This document shows positions 27,368 through 37,732 of a DNA stretch of 64,000 bases, one piece after another. The DNA lies in the NCBI RefSeq assembly GCF_000515235.1, contig NZ_KI911558.1, forward strand, positions 873,762 to 937,761. Reading direction: 5' to 3'. The notes beneath the pieces are model-generated. The model was not told the DNA's origin and did no database searches. It saw nothing but the letters and a program-made list of their open reading frames with translations. The first letter of the stretch is position 1, and the number at the start of each line of letters is the position of its first letter. The position numbers were made by a program, and so were the translations under genes. The stretch comes from Synechococcus sp. CC9616. Lineage in GTDB: Bacteria; Cyanobacteriota; Cyanobacteriia; PCC-6307; Cyanobiaceae.

Positions 27368-27625
27368 TTGCTGGCGTTGCTCGATCGCCTTGCCAACGCC
27401 TTCCTTGATGCGTTCGACGCCTTCCTGCAACGTCTTGCCGGGGGCCGTCTCTTTTTTGGTGGTCGACCAGACGTTGACGGCATAGATGGCCGCCCCCGCG
27501 ACGATCAGCGCTGCCAGAACCAGTCCGATGCCGTTACCTCCCTGGCGAATCACCACGGGCTGCTGCTGAACAGGCTGCTGTTGTTGGTTCGACTCGTCGG
27601 CCATAACTGTGTTGGTTGATGCCAT
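27365..27625 (-). CDS. Small Gln-rich single-pass membrane protein
   Basis: An 86-residue protein: a Gln-rich N-terminal tail (about 13-27), one membrane helix (IGLVLAALIVAGAAIYAVNVW, in part, about 33-53) and a Lys/Glu-rich cytoplasmic-type amphipathic helix. A second Met at residue 8 is an alternative start. Function unknown. It precedes no obvious operon partner; glyS lies 49 bases upstream on the same strand. Confidence 0.65.
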   Translation of the reverse strand: MASTNTVMADESNQQQQPVQQQPVVIRQGGNGIGLVLAALIVAGAAIYAVNVWSTTKKETAPGKTLQEGVERIKEGVGKAIEQRQQ

Positions 27626-27674
27626 CTTTCGTTAGCGGTCGGCAGCTCATTTGCCAACGGATCTGATCGGACGC

Positions 27675-29837
27675 TCAGGCCTGAATCAGCTCGAACTGAG
27701 CCAGAACCGAGGCCTGGTTGCGCAGAACCGCCAACAGATTCAGCCGATTCCGACGTAACGCCACGTCCTCGGCCATCACCATCACGCTCTGGTCTCCGTC
27801 GAAAAAGGCCTCGAGCGCTGGAGTGGCCTGAACGAGGGCATCAGCCAGGGCGGCGTAGGAGCGTGAGACCGCCAGCGGCTGCAAGCGCTGAACCACATCG
27901 GCCATGCCTTGCTCACTGGGAGATTCGAACAAAGCCGAATCGACCACACCTTCAGCGGCAAGCTGATCGTCGCCAAGGTCCCCTTTCTCCGCCAATCGCG
28001 ATGCCCGCTGCACCACAGCCTGGACCGCTGTCAGGCGCCCATCGTCCCGAAGGGCCTGGAGACGTTTGATCCGGTCCTGCACATCGATCGGGTCCCCGAG
28101 CAGGCGTTGATCGGCCACAGCCGCCCCAGCAACCGCCTGGACCAGATCAGGGGAATGCCCGTCCTCTTCAAGCTGAGAGACGATCCGCTGACGCAGCAGC
28201 AGGGACAGATCTTTTCGCAGCGCATCGGGGTTGACGTCAAAGGCCGGGAAAAGCTCAGACCAGCTGGCGGCGGCCTGTTGCAACAAGGCCAGAAGATCCA
28301 GTCGCCAGCCTCTCTCCCAGAGGATCAGCAGCACACCGTTGCCGGCGCGACGCAGGGCATAGGGGTCGGAAGAACCACTGGGTCGTTCTCCTTTGGCATA
28401 GATGCTCAGCAGCAATTCCAGGCGCTCCGCGAGAGCCACCACGGCGCCCGCGTCCGTACCGGGGAGGGCATCACCCGCCCCTCTGGGCAGATAGTGCTCC
28501 ACAACCGCCAGGGACACCGCACGGGATTCCCCCTCCTCCAGAAGATATTTACCGCCCATCAATCCCTGCAGCTCAGGGAATTCACCCACCATCTGACTGA
28601 CCAGATCGTGCTTGCACAGATGTGCGGCACGCAACGCAGCAGCAGCGGATTCCTCAGGGAGATTCAGCGTGATCAGGAGTTGCTCGGCGAGCCTTTCAAT
28701 CCGTTCACTTCTGTCCCGCAAGCTGCCAAGGCCTTCGGCGAAGGTGACCCGCGCAAGTGCTTCACGACGTTCCTCACTGGGCTGACGCCGATCCACCGCC
28801 AGAAAGAATTCTGCATCCGCCAGACGGGCCCCCAGCACGCGTTCATTTCCTCGGGTGATCTGATCAGCGGATGTCGACAGTCCATTGCCCACCAACAGGA
28901 ACTCAGGGCGCAGCACCGCATCGGCCCTGAGCCTGAGCGGATCCGGCTCCACGGATGGCACATCCAGGGGGACATAGCGCTGATGGGCCTGCATCACGGT
29001 GCTGATCACCTCCGGCGGGAGCTGGAGAAAACGATCCGCGATGCGGCCACGCAGGACCTGGGGATCCTCAACAAGATCAACAAGCTCCTCAAACAAGGAC
29101 TCTGGGCAGTTGGGGATGCCCTGAATCGCAGCGGCCTCGCTGTCGATGGCCGCGCGGATCGCCGTGGCGCGCTGATGACGATCGACCACAACACCAGCGG
29201 ACTTGAGGACGCTGCTGTACTGATCAGCATCCGCAACATTGAGAGGCGTCCCGCCGTAGAGACGGTGTCCCCGGGTGAAACGGTCGCTGCGAATCGCAGG
29301 ATCTCCATCCGGCAAGTCCACGGGAATCAGATCACTGCCCTGCAAGGCCAGCAGCCAGCGGATCGGTCTGCTGAACCGTTGTGTTCCCGAGCCCCAACGC
29401 ATGAAGCGTCTGCCCTGCAACGCACTGATCCAACGCGGGATCAGCTCCTGAAGCAGGGAACGACTGGTCTGCCCCGGCGTCATCACCGTGGCGAACACGC
29501 AGGGCCCCTTCGGCGTCTCACGCACCTCCAATGCGGTTGGATCGACGCCACAGCGCTTGGCGAAACCAACGGCCGCCGGGCCTGGCTGCCCATCCTTAAA
29601 CGCCTGCGCCAGTGGAGGGCCCTTGCGCTCTTCCGTGAGGTCAGCCTGGCGTTCCTGCAGCGACTCAACCTGCACGACAAGACGTCTTGGTGTGCCCGTG
29701 ACCACAAGGCTGCTGTGGTCGAGACGGCTGTCCTTGAGATCGCGGAGGACAAGATCCTCCAGTTGCGACAAAGCCAGACGGGCGAAATCTGCCGGCAGTT
29801 CCTCGGTTCCAATCTCAAGAAGAAAGGTTGAAGTCAC
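27675..29837 (-). CDS. glyS: Glycyl-tRNA synthetase, beta subunit
   Basis: A 720-residue beta subunit of the tetrameric bacterial glycyl-tRNA synthetase. The family N-terminus TFLLEIGTEELPA begins just after a GTG at 29837, which is taken as the start; the frame stays open 81 codons further, where it would overlap sir. The internal tRNA-binding repeats and the DALR-like anticodon domain at the C-terminus (RRNRLNLLAVLRNQ) are complete. The alpha subunit is not in the window. It is divergent from sir with a 73-base gap. Confidence 0.95.
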   Translation of the reverse strand: MTSTFLLEIGTEELPADFARLALSQLEDLVLRDLKDSRLDHSSLVVTGTPRRLVVQVESLQERQADLTEERKGPPLAQAFKDGQPGPAAVGFAKRCGVDPTALEVRETPKGPCVFATVMTPGQTSRSLLQELIPRWISALQGRRFMRWGSGTQRFSRPIRWLLALQGSDLIPVDLPDGDPAIRSDRFTRGHRLYGGTPLNVADADQYSSVLKSAGVVVDRHQRATAIRAAIDSEAAAIQGIPNCPESLFEELVDLVEDPQVLRGRIADRFLQLPPEVISTVMQAHQRYVPLDVPSVEPDPLRLRADAVLRPEFLLVGNGLSTSADQITRGNERVLGARLADAEFFLAVDRRQPSEERREALARVTFAEGLGSLRDRSERIERLAEQLLITLNLPEESAAAALRAAHLCKHDLVSQMVGEFPELQGLMGGKYLLEEGESRAVSLAVVEHYLPRGAGDALPGTDAGAVVALAERLELLLSIYAKGERPSGSSDPYALRRAGNGVLLILWERGWRLDLLALLQQAAASWSELFPAFDVNPDALRKDLSLLLRQRIVSQLEEDGHSPDLVQAVAGAAVADQRLLGDPIDVQDRIKRLQALRDDGRLTAVQAVVQRASRLAEKGDLGDDQLAAEGVVDSALFESPSEQGMADVVQRLQPLAVSRSYAALADALVQATPALEAFFDGDQSVMVMAEDVALRRNRLNLLAVLRNQASVLAQFELIQA

Positions 29838-29910
29838 GCCATCAACAGAGCCGTTGGCAACTGTATTGGAAGCCGCTTGGCTAGTTTCAAAAGACACAAC
29901 GACCGTTTCC

Positions 29911-31722
29911 GTGAGCACCGGACAGATTGAAGTCACTGCTATCGGCAAGGCTTCCTCTGTGGTGGACCTTGATGGTCCATCGCCGGCGACCGAATCCATC
30001 GAAACCGCCCTGTCCAAAGCCGAACGACGCAAGTTGTTGAGCGGGCACCTGAGGGAACCCCTGCTGACGGAGCTGAGCAACGATGAAATCCGTTTCAGTG
30101 AAGATGCCGTTCAACTGCTGAAGTTCCACGGCAGTTATCAGCAGAACCACCGCGAGCTGCGCAAGACCGACAAGGTGCGCTGCTGGCAGATGATGCTGCG
30201 TCTGCGCAATCCAGGCGGTCGCGTTCCAGCCCAGCTGTTCATGGCACTGGATGATCTCTCCAACGAGATCGGCGACGGAACGCTTCGAACAACAACGCGC
30301 CAGGCGTTTCAGATGCACGGCATCCCGAAGGCCCATCTCAAACATGTGATCGGGACGATTGTCGAAAACCTGGGGTCGACCCTGGCCGCCTGTGGAGACA
30401 TCAATCGCAATGTGATGGCCCCTCCGGCACCGTTTGAAAAGGGTGGCTATCCCGTGGCGCGTCAGTTGGCCGATGAAATTGCCGACCTGCTCAGTCCCGA
30501 GGCGGCGGAAGGGTCCTATCTCGATCTCTGGGTGGATGGCGATCTCAGCTATCGCTTCAAACCAACACGACCCGTGCGCAAAGCCCGCCTGCGGCAAAAC
30601 GATCAGGGTGTGTTCTCCAACAGCACTGCTGAACCTCTTTACGGAGACACCTACCTTCCACGCAAATTCAAGGTGGCCGTCACGGTGCCGGGGGACAACT
30701 CCGTTGACCTGTTGACCCAGGACATCGGCCTGGTGGTGTTCACGGATCCCTCCGGCGACCTGCGCGGATGCAACGTCTACGTCGGCGGTGGCATGGGACG
30801 CACCCACAACCAGGAGGACACTTTCGCCCGCCTCGCCGAACCACTGGGATACGTCGAAGCGGCAGAGCTGTTCGATCTTCTCCAGGCGATCATGGCGGTG
30901 CAGCGCGACTTCGGCGATCGGGAAGTGCGGAAGCACGCGAGGCTCAAGTACCTGATCCACAAGCAGGGCATGGCCTGGTTCAAGCAGACGCTCAAATCGG
31001 ATTATTTCAAGGGAAAACTCAAGGGATTGCGCAACGAGCCCAAGGCCAAGTTGATGGACTACCTCGGCTGGCATCGCCAACGGGCCGGGCACTGGTTCGT
31101 GGGTCTCCCTTTGACCTGCGGACGTCTCCAGGGGGAGATGAAGGCAGGACTCCGTCGCATCGTCGAGACGTATCAACTTGAAATTCGTCTGACAGCCAAT
31201 CAGGACCTGCTGCTCTGCAACATCGGCACAGCCCAGCGCGCCGGCATCCGTGAGGAACTTGCCTCCATCGGCTTCGAGGTTCCCGATGCACCAGCCCCCC
31301 TGGCAAGGCACGCCATCGCCTGTCCGGCGTTACCAACCTGTGGATTGGCGATCACGGAAGCGGAACGCGTTCTCCCCTCCGTGCTGGGCCGCCTCGAGCA
31401 ACAGCTTGAACGCTTGGACATCGACAAGTCAGTCCTGATCAGGATGACGGGCTGCCCCAACGGCTGTGCCCGGCCGTATATGGCCGAAATTGGCCTGGTT
31501 GGCAGCGGCGTTAATCAGTATCAGCTCTGGCTCGGTGGCACCCCCAACCTTCAACGTCTGGCGCAACCGTTCCTCCAGCGCATGCCCCTCGACGATCTCG
31601 AGAAAACGCTTGAACCGCTGCTGATCAGCTGGAAGCAGGCCGGCGGCCGCCGCAGCCTCGGCGACCATGTGCACAAGCTTGGGGATCAGGCGGTGTCCGA
31701 ACTGCTGGGAGCACCGGCGTAA
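29911..31722 (+). CDS. sir: Ferredoxin-sulfite reductase
   Basis: A 603-residue siroheme/4Fe-4S enzyme that reduces sulfite to sulfide with ferredoxin. The start is the GTG at 29911 (VSTGQIEV). The cluster ligands appear as ACPALPTCGLA (about 469-479) and MTGCPNGCARPY (about 512-523), which is the sulfite- rather than the nitrite-reductase pattern. The N-terminal HGSYQQNHRE and GRTHNQEDTFARLAE motifs are intact. The 3' end overlaps the convergent VanX-like gene by 37 bases. Confidence 0.95.
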   Translation: MSTGQIEVTAIGKASSVVDLDGPSPATESIETALSKAERRKLLSGHLREPLLTELSNDEIRFSEDAVQLLKFHGSYQQNHRELRKTDKVRCWQMMLRLRNPGGRVPAQLFMALDDLSNEIGDGTLRTTTRQAFQMHGIPKAHLKHVIGTIVENLGSTLAACGDINRNVMAPPAPFEKGGYPVARQLADEIADLLSPEAAEGSYLDLWVDGDLSYRFKPTRPVRKARLRQNDQGVFSNSTAEPLYGDTYLPRKFKVAVTVPGDNSVDLLTQDIGLVVFTDPSGDLRGCNVYVGGGMGRTHNQEDTFARLAEPLGYVEAAELFDLLQAIMAVQRDFGDREVRKHARLKYLIHKQGMAWFKQTLKSDYFKGKLKGLRNEPKAKLMDYLGWHRQRAGHWFVGLPLTCGRLQGEMKAGLRRIVETYQLEIRLTANQDLLLCNIGTAQRAGIREELASIGFEVPDAPAPLARHAIACPALPTCGLAITEAERVLPSVLGRLEQQLERLDIDKSVLIRMTGCPNGCARPYMAEIGLVGSGVNQYQLWLGGTPNLQRLAQPFLQRMPLDDLEKTLEPLLISWKQAGGRRSLGDHVHKLGDQAVSELLGAPA

Positions 31723-32447
31723 AACGCCCGTTCAGCTCCGCTCCGCCAGGCCCAGAGCTGATCGCCATGGCTGAAGTGCCACCACTCATTGGGGTGTTGT
31801 TCAAATCCTGCTGCGAACATCACCTGTTGAAGCAGCTCCCTGCGTTGGTGCCAGACAGCCTGCTCCGACTCGGGCCTTTGCTTTGCTGCATCGCCGTAGT
31901 GATCGGGATGGGAGATCTCACCAATCGCGTCAATCGCACCACCCATGTCGAGAGGTTGGTCGGGATTGCAGCTGGCCAGGGTCAGATCCACCGCAGCACC
32001 GGTGCTGTGGGGTGGGGGCATGGTCGGATCTGAACTGGGGGGAGCCCAGAATCGCCCCACGTCGTCCACCACGGCCTCCACCGCTGCCGCCTGAGCAGGA
32101 TCCCCCTGGTTCAGACCACGACGCTCACACTCCTCGCCAATGGCGTAGGCGACCATGTAGCGCTGAACCGCGATCGGCCGCCAGGCATCAAAAATCGCCA
32201 GCTGCAGGTCGGGTTGTTGTTGCTGAAGCAGCTGCTGAGCCATCAGAAGCCGCTTGATGACGCCGCTGCGCAGCCGGAAGGGGTCGGACCCCGGTCCATA
32301 GGGAGCACCAGCTTCGACATAGGGGTGGGGCTGCAGCCTCAGCAAGGGAGGAGGCAGTGGTTGCAGTGGCTCCCGACAGTCCACGATCGGCCGGTCGTTC
32401 CAGGGTCTCACTGACAGGAGGCAACGACCCGATCTTTCCACATCCAC
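31686..32447 (-). CDS. VanX/DdpX-like D-Ala-D-Ala dipeptidase (M15D)
   Basis: A 253-residue M15D peptidase starting with GTG at 32447. Catalytic and zinc motifs are IFDAWRP (about 84-90), HSTGAAVDL (about 146-154) and EWWHFSHG (about 221-228). The family hydrolyses free D-Ala-D-Ala, used for cell-wall recycling or nutrition rather than resistance when vanHA are absent, as here. There is no signal peptide, so it acts in the cytoplasm. It converges with sir and overlaps it. Confidence 0.88.
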   Translation of the reverse strand: MDVERSGRCLLSVRPWNDRPIVDCREPLQPLPPPLLRLQPHPYVEAGAPYGPGSDPFRLRSGVIKRLLMAQQLLQQQQPDLQLAIFDAWRPIAVQRYMVAYAIGEECERRGLNQGDPAQAAAVEAVVDDVGRFWAPPSSDPTMPPPHSTGAAVDLTLASCNPDQPLDMGGAIDAIGEISHPDHYGDAAKQRPESEQAVWHQRRELLQQVMFAAGFEQHPNEWWHFSHGDQLWAWRSGAERAFYAGAPSSSDTA

Positions 32448-32478
32448 GCCGTGGACGGCCCCGATCGTTGAACCAGGT

Positions 32479-35004
32479 TCAATTCAGTGGCGCGGCACCA
32501 CTGAGCCGTTGCTGCTGGAGATCGAGCAGGCGAGCCAGCAACGGGTGATCATCCAGCCCGGGATCCTGTTTCAGGATCCACTGAGCACCGGCCCGTGCGT
32601 CCTCCAGCACGGCAGCATCATCAGCCAGGCTGGCCAGGGCCAGATCAGGCAGCCCCGATTGGCGGGTCCCCAGAACCTGTCCGGGCCCCCGCAGCCGCAG
32701 ATCCATCTCGGCGATTTCGAAGCCATCGGTGGATCGCACCAGTACATCGAGGCGTTGTCGGGCCTGCGCATTGGAACTGCCGTTGATCAGAACGCAGTGG
32801 GACGCAGCGGCCCCACGGCCAACCCGACCTCTCAGCTGATGGAGCTGTGCCAACCCGAAGCGATCGGCATGGTCGATCACCATCACGCTCGCTTCCGGTA
32901 CATCCACACCCACTTCAACCACCGTGGTGGCCACCAGAACCTGGCTGCTGCCACTTGCGAAGTCCCTCAGCACCGTCTGCTTTTCAGCACTGCTGAGTCG
33001 GCCATGGAGCAGTCCGACCTTCAGGTCTGGAAACACCTCAGAGACCAGTTCGGCATGGACATCGACGGCGGATCGCAGCTCGAGCTTTTCGGATTCCTCC
33101 ACCAGGGGCAACACGACATAGGCGCGCTGCCCCTTGTTCACTTCAGAGCGGATCAACTCAAAGGCCTTCTCGCGGCGAGCTGACCCGAGCATGGTGGTGC
33201 GGATCGGGGTCCGACCTGGCGGAAGCTCATCGATCTGACTGACGTCCAGATCGCCATGCACTGACAACGCCAGCGTCCTGGGGATGGGTGTCGCCGTCAT
33301 CGTCAGCAGATGGGGCTGGAGCCCCTTGTTCAGCAGCCGGTCCCGTTGATGCACCCCGAAGCGATGCTGTTCGTCGACCACCACCAGCCCCAGACGGGAA
33401 AACACCACGGGGTCCTCAAGCAGGGCATGGGTGCCAACGAGAACCTTGAGAGATCCATTCGCGAGATCATCGAGGAGCTGTCGTCGTCGCGGCCGAGGTG
33501 TTGAACCGGTCAACAGATCAACGGTGACGTTCAGCTGGGGCAGCCAGTGACAGAGATTGCGGTAGTGCTGCTCCGCCAGAACCTCGGTCGGAGCCATCAG
33601 GGCCCCCTGCCAGCCAGCCTCGATCGTGCTGAGCAGGGCGGCGATGGCCACCACCGTCTTGCCGGATCCCACATCCCCCTGCACCAGGCGTGCCATCGGC
33701 TCAGGCCGCTGCAAATCAGCCGTGATCTCCGCCGAAACCCGTCGCTGAGCGTCCGTGAAATCGAACGGCAGCAGTGCCAGAAAGCGACCGACAAGACCGT
33801 CTCTCATGGCGGAAAGATCGAGCTGGGGTGCCGGCCTGGAACGGAGTTCTTCGCGGCGGCGCAGCAGACCGAGTTGCAGCAGCAGAAATTCATCGAACAC
33901 AAGCCGACGACGCGCCTGGTCCAGTTCCTCACGATCCTTGGGGCAATGCAGAGCCCGCAGAGCCTCTCCAAGGGGGAGGAGTTGATGGCTGGTCCGCTCC
34001 TGATCCGTGAGCGGATCTGGCGCTGTCTTTGCCATGGGCAAGACCTGCTCGATCAAGGCACGGAAACGATCGGCGCCCACGCCTTCCGTGAGGGGATAGA
34101 CGGCCAGGAGTCGTCCGATGCTGCGGGACTTCACCGGTGCATCGGAGCTCTCCAGCACCTCGATCAACGGATCCTGGAAGGTGAGTCCATAACCACCGTC
34201 CTTCACCAGTCCGCTCACGGCCACGGTGGCACCATTCGGATAAAGCCGCTGCTGACCCTTCAGATAGGCCTGAGAGCTGAAGCGTTTACCAGCCAGAAAG
34301 CGACTGACCCGAAGCCGCCCAGTTGGATCCTGAAGATGAAGCTCCAAGATCGCCAGGTTGGGATTGCGGGGGCTGACGAAGCCACTGCAGCGTCGGACCG
34401 TCGCCACGATCGTTGCGGTTTCTCCGGCAACGAGCGCCTCGATGCGGCGGCGGGCGGAATAATCGACGTGATCCCGCGGGTAGTGACGCAGCAGATCCTG
34501 AACCACAAACAGGCCGATGGAGGCCAGACGGGCGGCGAACTTCGGTCCGACGCCATGCACGGACGTGAGGGGACTGGTTAGGGATAGGGAGCGCTGGGCC
34601 GATGGTGAGGCCGACGCTGGAGCCTGGATCCGCAGCCGGGGTGGTGCCATCGGGGCAGAGGTTTCCAGCCGACAACGCAGCTCGTGCAACCACTGGCGCG
34701 TGTCGGTGACGAGGCGGCGACGGGCCGGAGCTGCAAGGGAGGAGTAGCCCGCGTACTGATCACAGAGGGTCTGGAGTCGTTCCCGACTGCCGACGGGTAG
34801 AGGCACTGCCGGCACTTCACTCAGCTGCTGCTGAAGAAACTGATGAAAACGCTGCTGACGGCCCTGCATATCCGGGCAGTCGCGCTCCATTTCGACCCTG
34901 AGAGCCTGTTGCAGGGGCCGCATCCAGGCCAACAGCGCTTGGAGTTGGACACCGGTTAGTCCCCGGTCAGCGGGTGTGGGTTGGGACCGGTCGGGCTCTG
35001 CCAA
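32479..35004 (-). CDS. recG: ATP-dependent DNA helicase RecG
   Basis: An 841-residue helicase for branch migration at stalled forks. An N-terminal wedge/OB domain (HGVGPKFAARLASIGLFVVQDLL, shown in part near 150) precedes the SF2 motifs: GDVGSGKT (motif I), DEQHRFGV (DExH), TMTATPIPRTLAL (III), and the C-terminal RGRVGRG (VI). The first codon at 35004 is TTG and overlaps the upstream gene by 49 bases; an ATG at 34923 is an alternative. A cyanobacterial N-terminal extension makes the protein longer than the E. coli form. Confidence 0.94.
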   Translation of the reverse strand: MAEPDRSQPTPADRGLTGVQLQALLAWMRPLQQALRVEMERDCPDMQGRQQRFHQFLQQQLSEVPAVPLPVGSRERLQTLCDQYAGYSSLAAPARRRLVTDTRQWLHELRCRLETSAPMAPPRLRIQAPASASPSAQRSLSLTSPLTSVHGVGPKFAARLASIGLFVVQDLLRHYPRDHVDYSARRRIEALVAGETATIVATVRRCSGFVSPRNPNLAILELHLQDPTGRLRVSRFLAGKRFSSQAYLKGQQRLYPNGATVAVSGLVKDGGYGLTFQDPLIEVLESSDAPVKSRSIGRLLAVYPLTEGVGADRFRALIEQVLPMAKTAPDPLTDQERTSHQLLPLGEALRALHCPKDREELDQARRRLVFDEFLLLQLGLLRRREELRSRPAPQLDLSAMRDGLVGRFLALLPFDFTDAQRRVSAEITADLQRPEPMARLVQGDVGSGKTVVAIAALLSTIEAGWQGALMAPTEVLAEQHYRNLCHWLPQLNVTVDLLTGSTPRPRRRQLLDDLANGSLKVLVGTHALLEDPVVFSRLGLVVVDEQHRFGVHQRDRLLNKGLQPHLLTMTATPIPRTLALSVHGDLDVSQIDELPPGRTPIRTTMLGSARREKAFELIRSEVNKGQRAYVVLPLVEESEKLELRSAVDVHAELVSEVFPDLKVGLLHGRLSSAEKQTVLRDFASGSSQVLVATTVVEVGVDVPEASVMVIDHADRFGLAQLHQLRGRVGRGAAASHCVLINGSSNAQARQRLDVLVRSTDGFEIAEMDLRLRGPGQVLGTRQSGLPDLALASLADDAAVLEDARAGAQWILKQDPGLDDHPLLARLLDLQQQRLSGAAPLN

Positions 35005-36134
35005 TGGGAACGGGCCTCAAGATCAAGAGATCGGCGTTGCCAATGCCGTTGCTGACGCACCATTGTGAGCAGATCACGGTGATGGGCGTGAAGGCGGCGG
35101 CGACAGCGCCTTAGGCGGTGACTATCAAATTCGAGTTCGCTTGTCCTCAGAAGCAGGCAGAGAACATCGACTCCCTGCTCCACCTCACCCATGGCCATCG
35201 GCAATCGCAGTCGCAGCAGATTCGTGGCCGTGGACTGGGTTTCAACCTGCCCTCGCAGCACTGCTTCCAGCAGATTCACCGGCAGTAGAGTTCCTGCCAG
35301 ACCGCAGCGCAGCATCTGCACATTCACGGCATGGGAGAGGTTGCGCAGACGTCTGGACAGGGCCTGATCCAGACCATCCATCCACTGGAGCAGCGCATCA
35401 GGCATCTCCGGCAGCAGACCATGGTCTCCGACTTGGTGGTTGCCTCCGCTGAACTCGGCGATTTCCTCCTCGAGGCTGGTGGTGGAATGCTCAAGGGCAT
35501 CGCCGGCGAGCTGGAACAGAGAGCGCAGAACATCCACCTCTGAGCCTGCTTCGCTGTTCTCCGACTGGGACAGTTGCTGGTCGAATGGTGTCTGAGCGGA
35601 GGGTGTCTGAGCAGAGGGTGGCTGAACCGAGGGTGGTGGCAGAGCGGAGTAGGCCTGCGGCTCGTTCACAGGCAAATTGAAACTGAGATGAACCGATCCG
35701 GAGGGTTCCTGGGGCAGCTCCTCAGGCGCGGGGGCCGGCGTGACACTTGATTGCTGCTGCTGCTCAGCCAGCCCACGCAACATGTCTCGACTCAACCGCG
35801 CCTGACGCCTCCGGACCTCCTCCTCCATCTGCATCATCAGATGCATCAGCTGCTCGACGGTGAGAAGAACGGAACAGCGCTGGATCAGCCCGTCGACGGC
35901 AGCATGGAAACGATGGCGTGATGATTCCGGCAGGGCCGAGAAACGACCTGGATCCACATCACTGATCAGACGAAAAAGCGCCTGGCGCGTGCTGTCCCGC
36001 AGCTCGTCCCGCAGGATCTGAAGGTAAAGCGCTTGATCCCGATAGACCTCCACCGAACGCTTACGGCACAGGCGTTGGAGCCGTGCCAGCTGTTCGGAGG
36101 GGTCATGGCCGGATCGGCCCTTTGCTTCGGGCAC
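34956..36134 (-). CDS. Conserved hypothetical helical protein
   Basis: A 392-residue soluble protein. Residues about 10-125 are helical and Arg/Leu-rich; about 130-185 is a low-complexity Pro/Gln/Ser linker containing repeated PPSAQTPSAQTP units; about 190-390 is helical again, ending Arg/His-rich. No enzymatic motif was found. The two helical blocks around a disordered linker suggest a scaffold or partner-binding protein. It sits between tsf (five bases away) and recG (overlapping) on the same strand, so it shares expression with translation and repair genes; this is not evidence of a shared role. Confidence 0.7.
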   Translation of the reverse strand: MPEAKGRSGHDPSEQLARLQRLCRKRSVEVYRDQALYLQILRDELRDSTRQALFRLISDVDPGRFSALPESSRHRFHAAVDGLIQRCSVLLTVEQLMHLMMQMEEEVRRRQARLSRDMLRGLAEQQQQSSVTPAPAPEELPQEPSGSVHLSFNLPVNEPQAYSALPPPSVQPPSAQTPSAQTPFDQQLSQSENSEAGSEVDVLRSLFQLAGDALEHSTTSLEEEIAEFSGGNHQVGDHGLLPEMPDALLQWMDGLDQALSRRLRNLSHAVNVQMLRCGLAGTLLPVNLLEAVLRGQVETQSTATNLLRLRLPMAMGEVEQGVDVLCLLLRTSELEFDSHRLRRCRRRLHAHHRDLLTMVRQQRHWQRRSLDLEARSHWQSPTGPNPHPLTGD

Positions 36135-36139
36135 CGAGT

Positions 36140-36799
36140 TCAGCCGGCGTTCTGCATCGAGGCCACCTCGGCGGCGAAGTCGGCCTCCTCCACCTCGATG
36201 CCTTCCCCAAGGGTGTAGCGGGTGAAGCGCCGCACCTGAACGTTTTCGCCGATCTTGCCGGCTGCCTGCTTCACCAATTCCGCCACAGTGATTGCGCTGT
36301 CCTTGATGAACGGCTGCTCCAGCAAAACAAGTTCCTTTAGACGCTTGCCGATACGCCCCTCGACAATCTTCTCCTTCATCTTGTCCGGCTTGCCCTCCAG
36401 ATCGTCCCGTCCCATTTCGATGGTCTTCTCCCGATCGACAATCTCCTGTGGGATCTGATCGGTTGAGACGTATTCCACGTTGGGACAGGCAGCCACCTGC
36501 ATGGCCACATCACGAACCAACTCCTGGAAAAGATCGCCACGGGCGACGAAGTCGGTTTCGCAGTTCACCTCAAGCAGCACGCCAACACGTGCTCCGGTGT
36601 GGATGTAACTGCCAACGGCACCTTCGGCCGCCGTCCGCCCCGATTTTTTCTCGGCGCTGGCGATCCCTTTCTGACGAAGCCACTCAATGGCCTTGGTGGC
36701 ATCCCCATCAGTCGCCGCAAGGGCCTTCTTGCAGTCCATCATTCCCGCGCCGGTCTTGTCGCGCAGGTCTTTGACAAGCTTGGCGGTTACGGCAGCCAT
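36140..36799 (-). CDS. tsf: Elongation factor Ts
   Basis: A 219-residue nucleotide exchange factor for EF-Tu. The N-terminal [19 protein letters not shown] motif (about 9-27), the core [11 protein letters not shown] (about 79-89) and the C-terminal GE.I.V.E.DFA tail are typical. The length matches the short cyanobacterial type, which lacks the second dimerisation lobe of some bacteria. It follows rpsB on the same strand, the standard rpsB-tsf order. Confidence 0.97.
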   Translation of the reverse strand: MAAVTAKLVKDLRDKTGAGMMDCKKALAATDGDATKAIEWLRQKGIASAEKKSGRTAAEGAVGSYIHTGARVGVLLEVNCETDFVARGDLFQELVRDVAMQVAACPNVEYVSTDQIPQEIVDREKTIEMGRDDLEGKPDKMKEKIVEGRIGKRLKELVLLEQPFIKDSAITVAELVKQAAGKIGENVQVRRFTRYTLGEGIEVEEADFAAEVASMQNAG

Positions 36800-36885
36800 C
36801 GAACGTCGTAAAAAAGGGTGGAAGGAGAAGAGCCGCCGGCCCGCAGGGGCAGATCGGCGGCGTGAACTTAGCGGTTCAGTGGGAC

Positions 36886-37605
36886 TCAGCCCTCAGCGTC
36901 ATCGCCGCCGCGCTGGTCTTGATGTCCGTGTCGGCCTTCGTTAATCGCATCTGCCAGGCGGCCCAGCACCAGCTGAACGGAGCGCACAGCGTCGTCGTTG
37001 CAGGGAATCGGCACTTCACAGAGGTCCGGATCGCAATTGGTGTCGAGCATCGACACCAGCGGGATATCGAGCTTGCGGGCCTCGAGCACAGCATTGGATT
37101 CACGGCGCTGGTCCACCAGAACCACAACATCCGGCAAACGACGCATCGTTTTCAAACCGCCCAGATATTTCTGAAGCCGCTCCAGTTCACGACGCAACAC
37201 CGCACCTTCCTTCTTGGGGCGCATGGCGATGGCACCACTGGATTCCATCCTTTCCAGATCCTTCAGGCGATCGATCCGGGCCTTCATCGTGGTCCAGTTG
37301 GTGAGCATGCCGCCCAGCCAGCGTTGGTTCACGAAAGCCGCGCCACAACGGGCCGCCTCGAGGGCCACCACCTCGGAGGCCTGCTTCTTGGTGCCAACAA
37401 ACAGAAAGCGCTTGCCGCTGCGAGCTGCGGAGCGCGTCCACTTGTACGCGTTGTTCATGCAGACGGCGGTCTGAACGAGGTCGATGATGTGGACCCCGTT
37501 GCGCGCGCAATAGATGTAGCGCGACATCTTGGGGTTCCAACGACGGGTCTGGTGCCCAAAGTGGGCACCCGCCTCCATCATTTCGGAGAGGGTGACAACA
37601 GCCAT
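36886..37605 (-). CDS. rpsB: 30S ribosomal protein S2
   Basis: A 239-residue S2 protein. The start is the ATG at 37605 where [19 protein letters not shown] begins; nine upstream codons to 37632 are not conserved. Family motifs [23 protein letters not shown] and [10 protein letters not shown] are intact. It heads the rpsB-tsf unit. Confidence 0.97.
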   Translation of the reverse strand: MAVVTLSEMMEAGAHFGHQTRRWNPKMSRYIYCARNGVHIIDLVQTAVCMNNAYKWTRSAARSGKRFLFVGTKKQASEVVALEAARCGAAFVNQRWLGGMLTNWTTMKARIDRLKDLERMESSGAIAMRPKKEGAVLRRELERLQKYLGGLKTMRRLPDVVVLVDQRRESNAVLEARKLDIPLVSMLDTNCDPDLCEVPIPCNDDAVRSVQLVLGRLADAINEGRHGHQDQRGGDDAEG

Positions 37606-37732
37606 GGTTTGAGGTTTCGGGTTCGCCTCCACCTGCCAGGGACGGATCTAGGCAGCGCCTTAGGGCGTTCTCCGAGATCACATTCACCCGAAACGTGCAG
37701 GTGTGCGGGGTTGAAAGTACCCGTCGACACTA

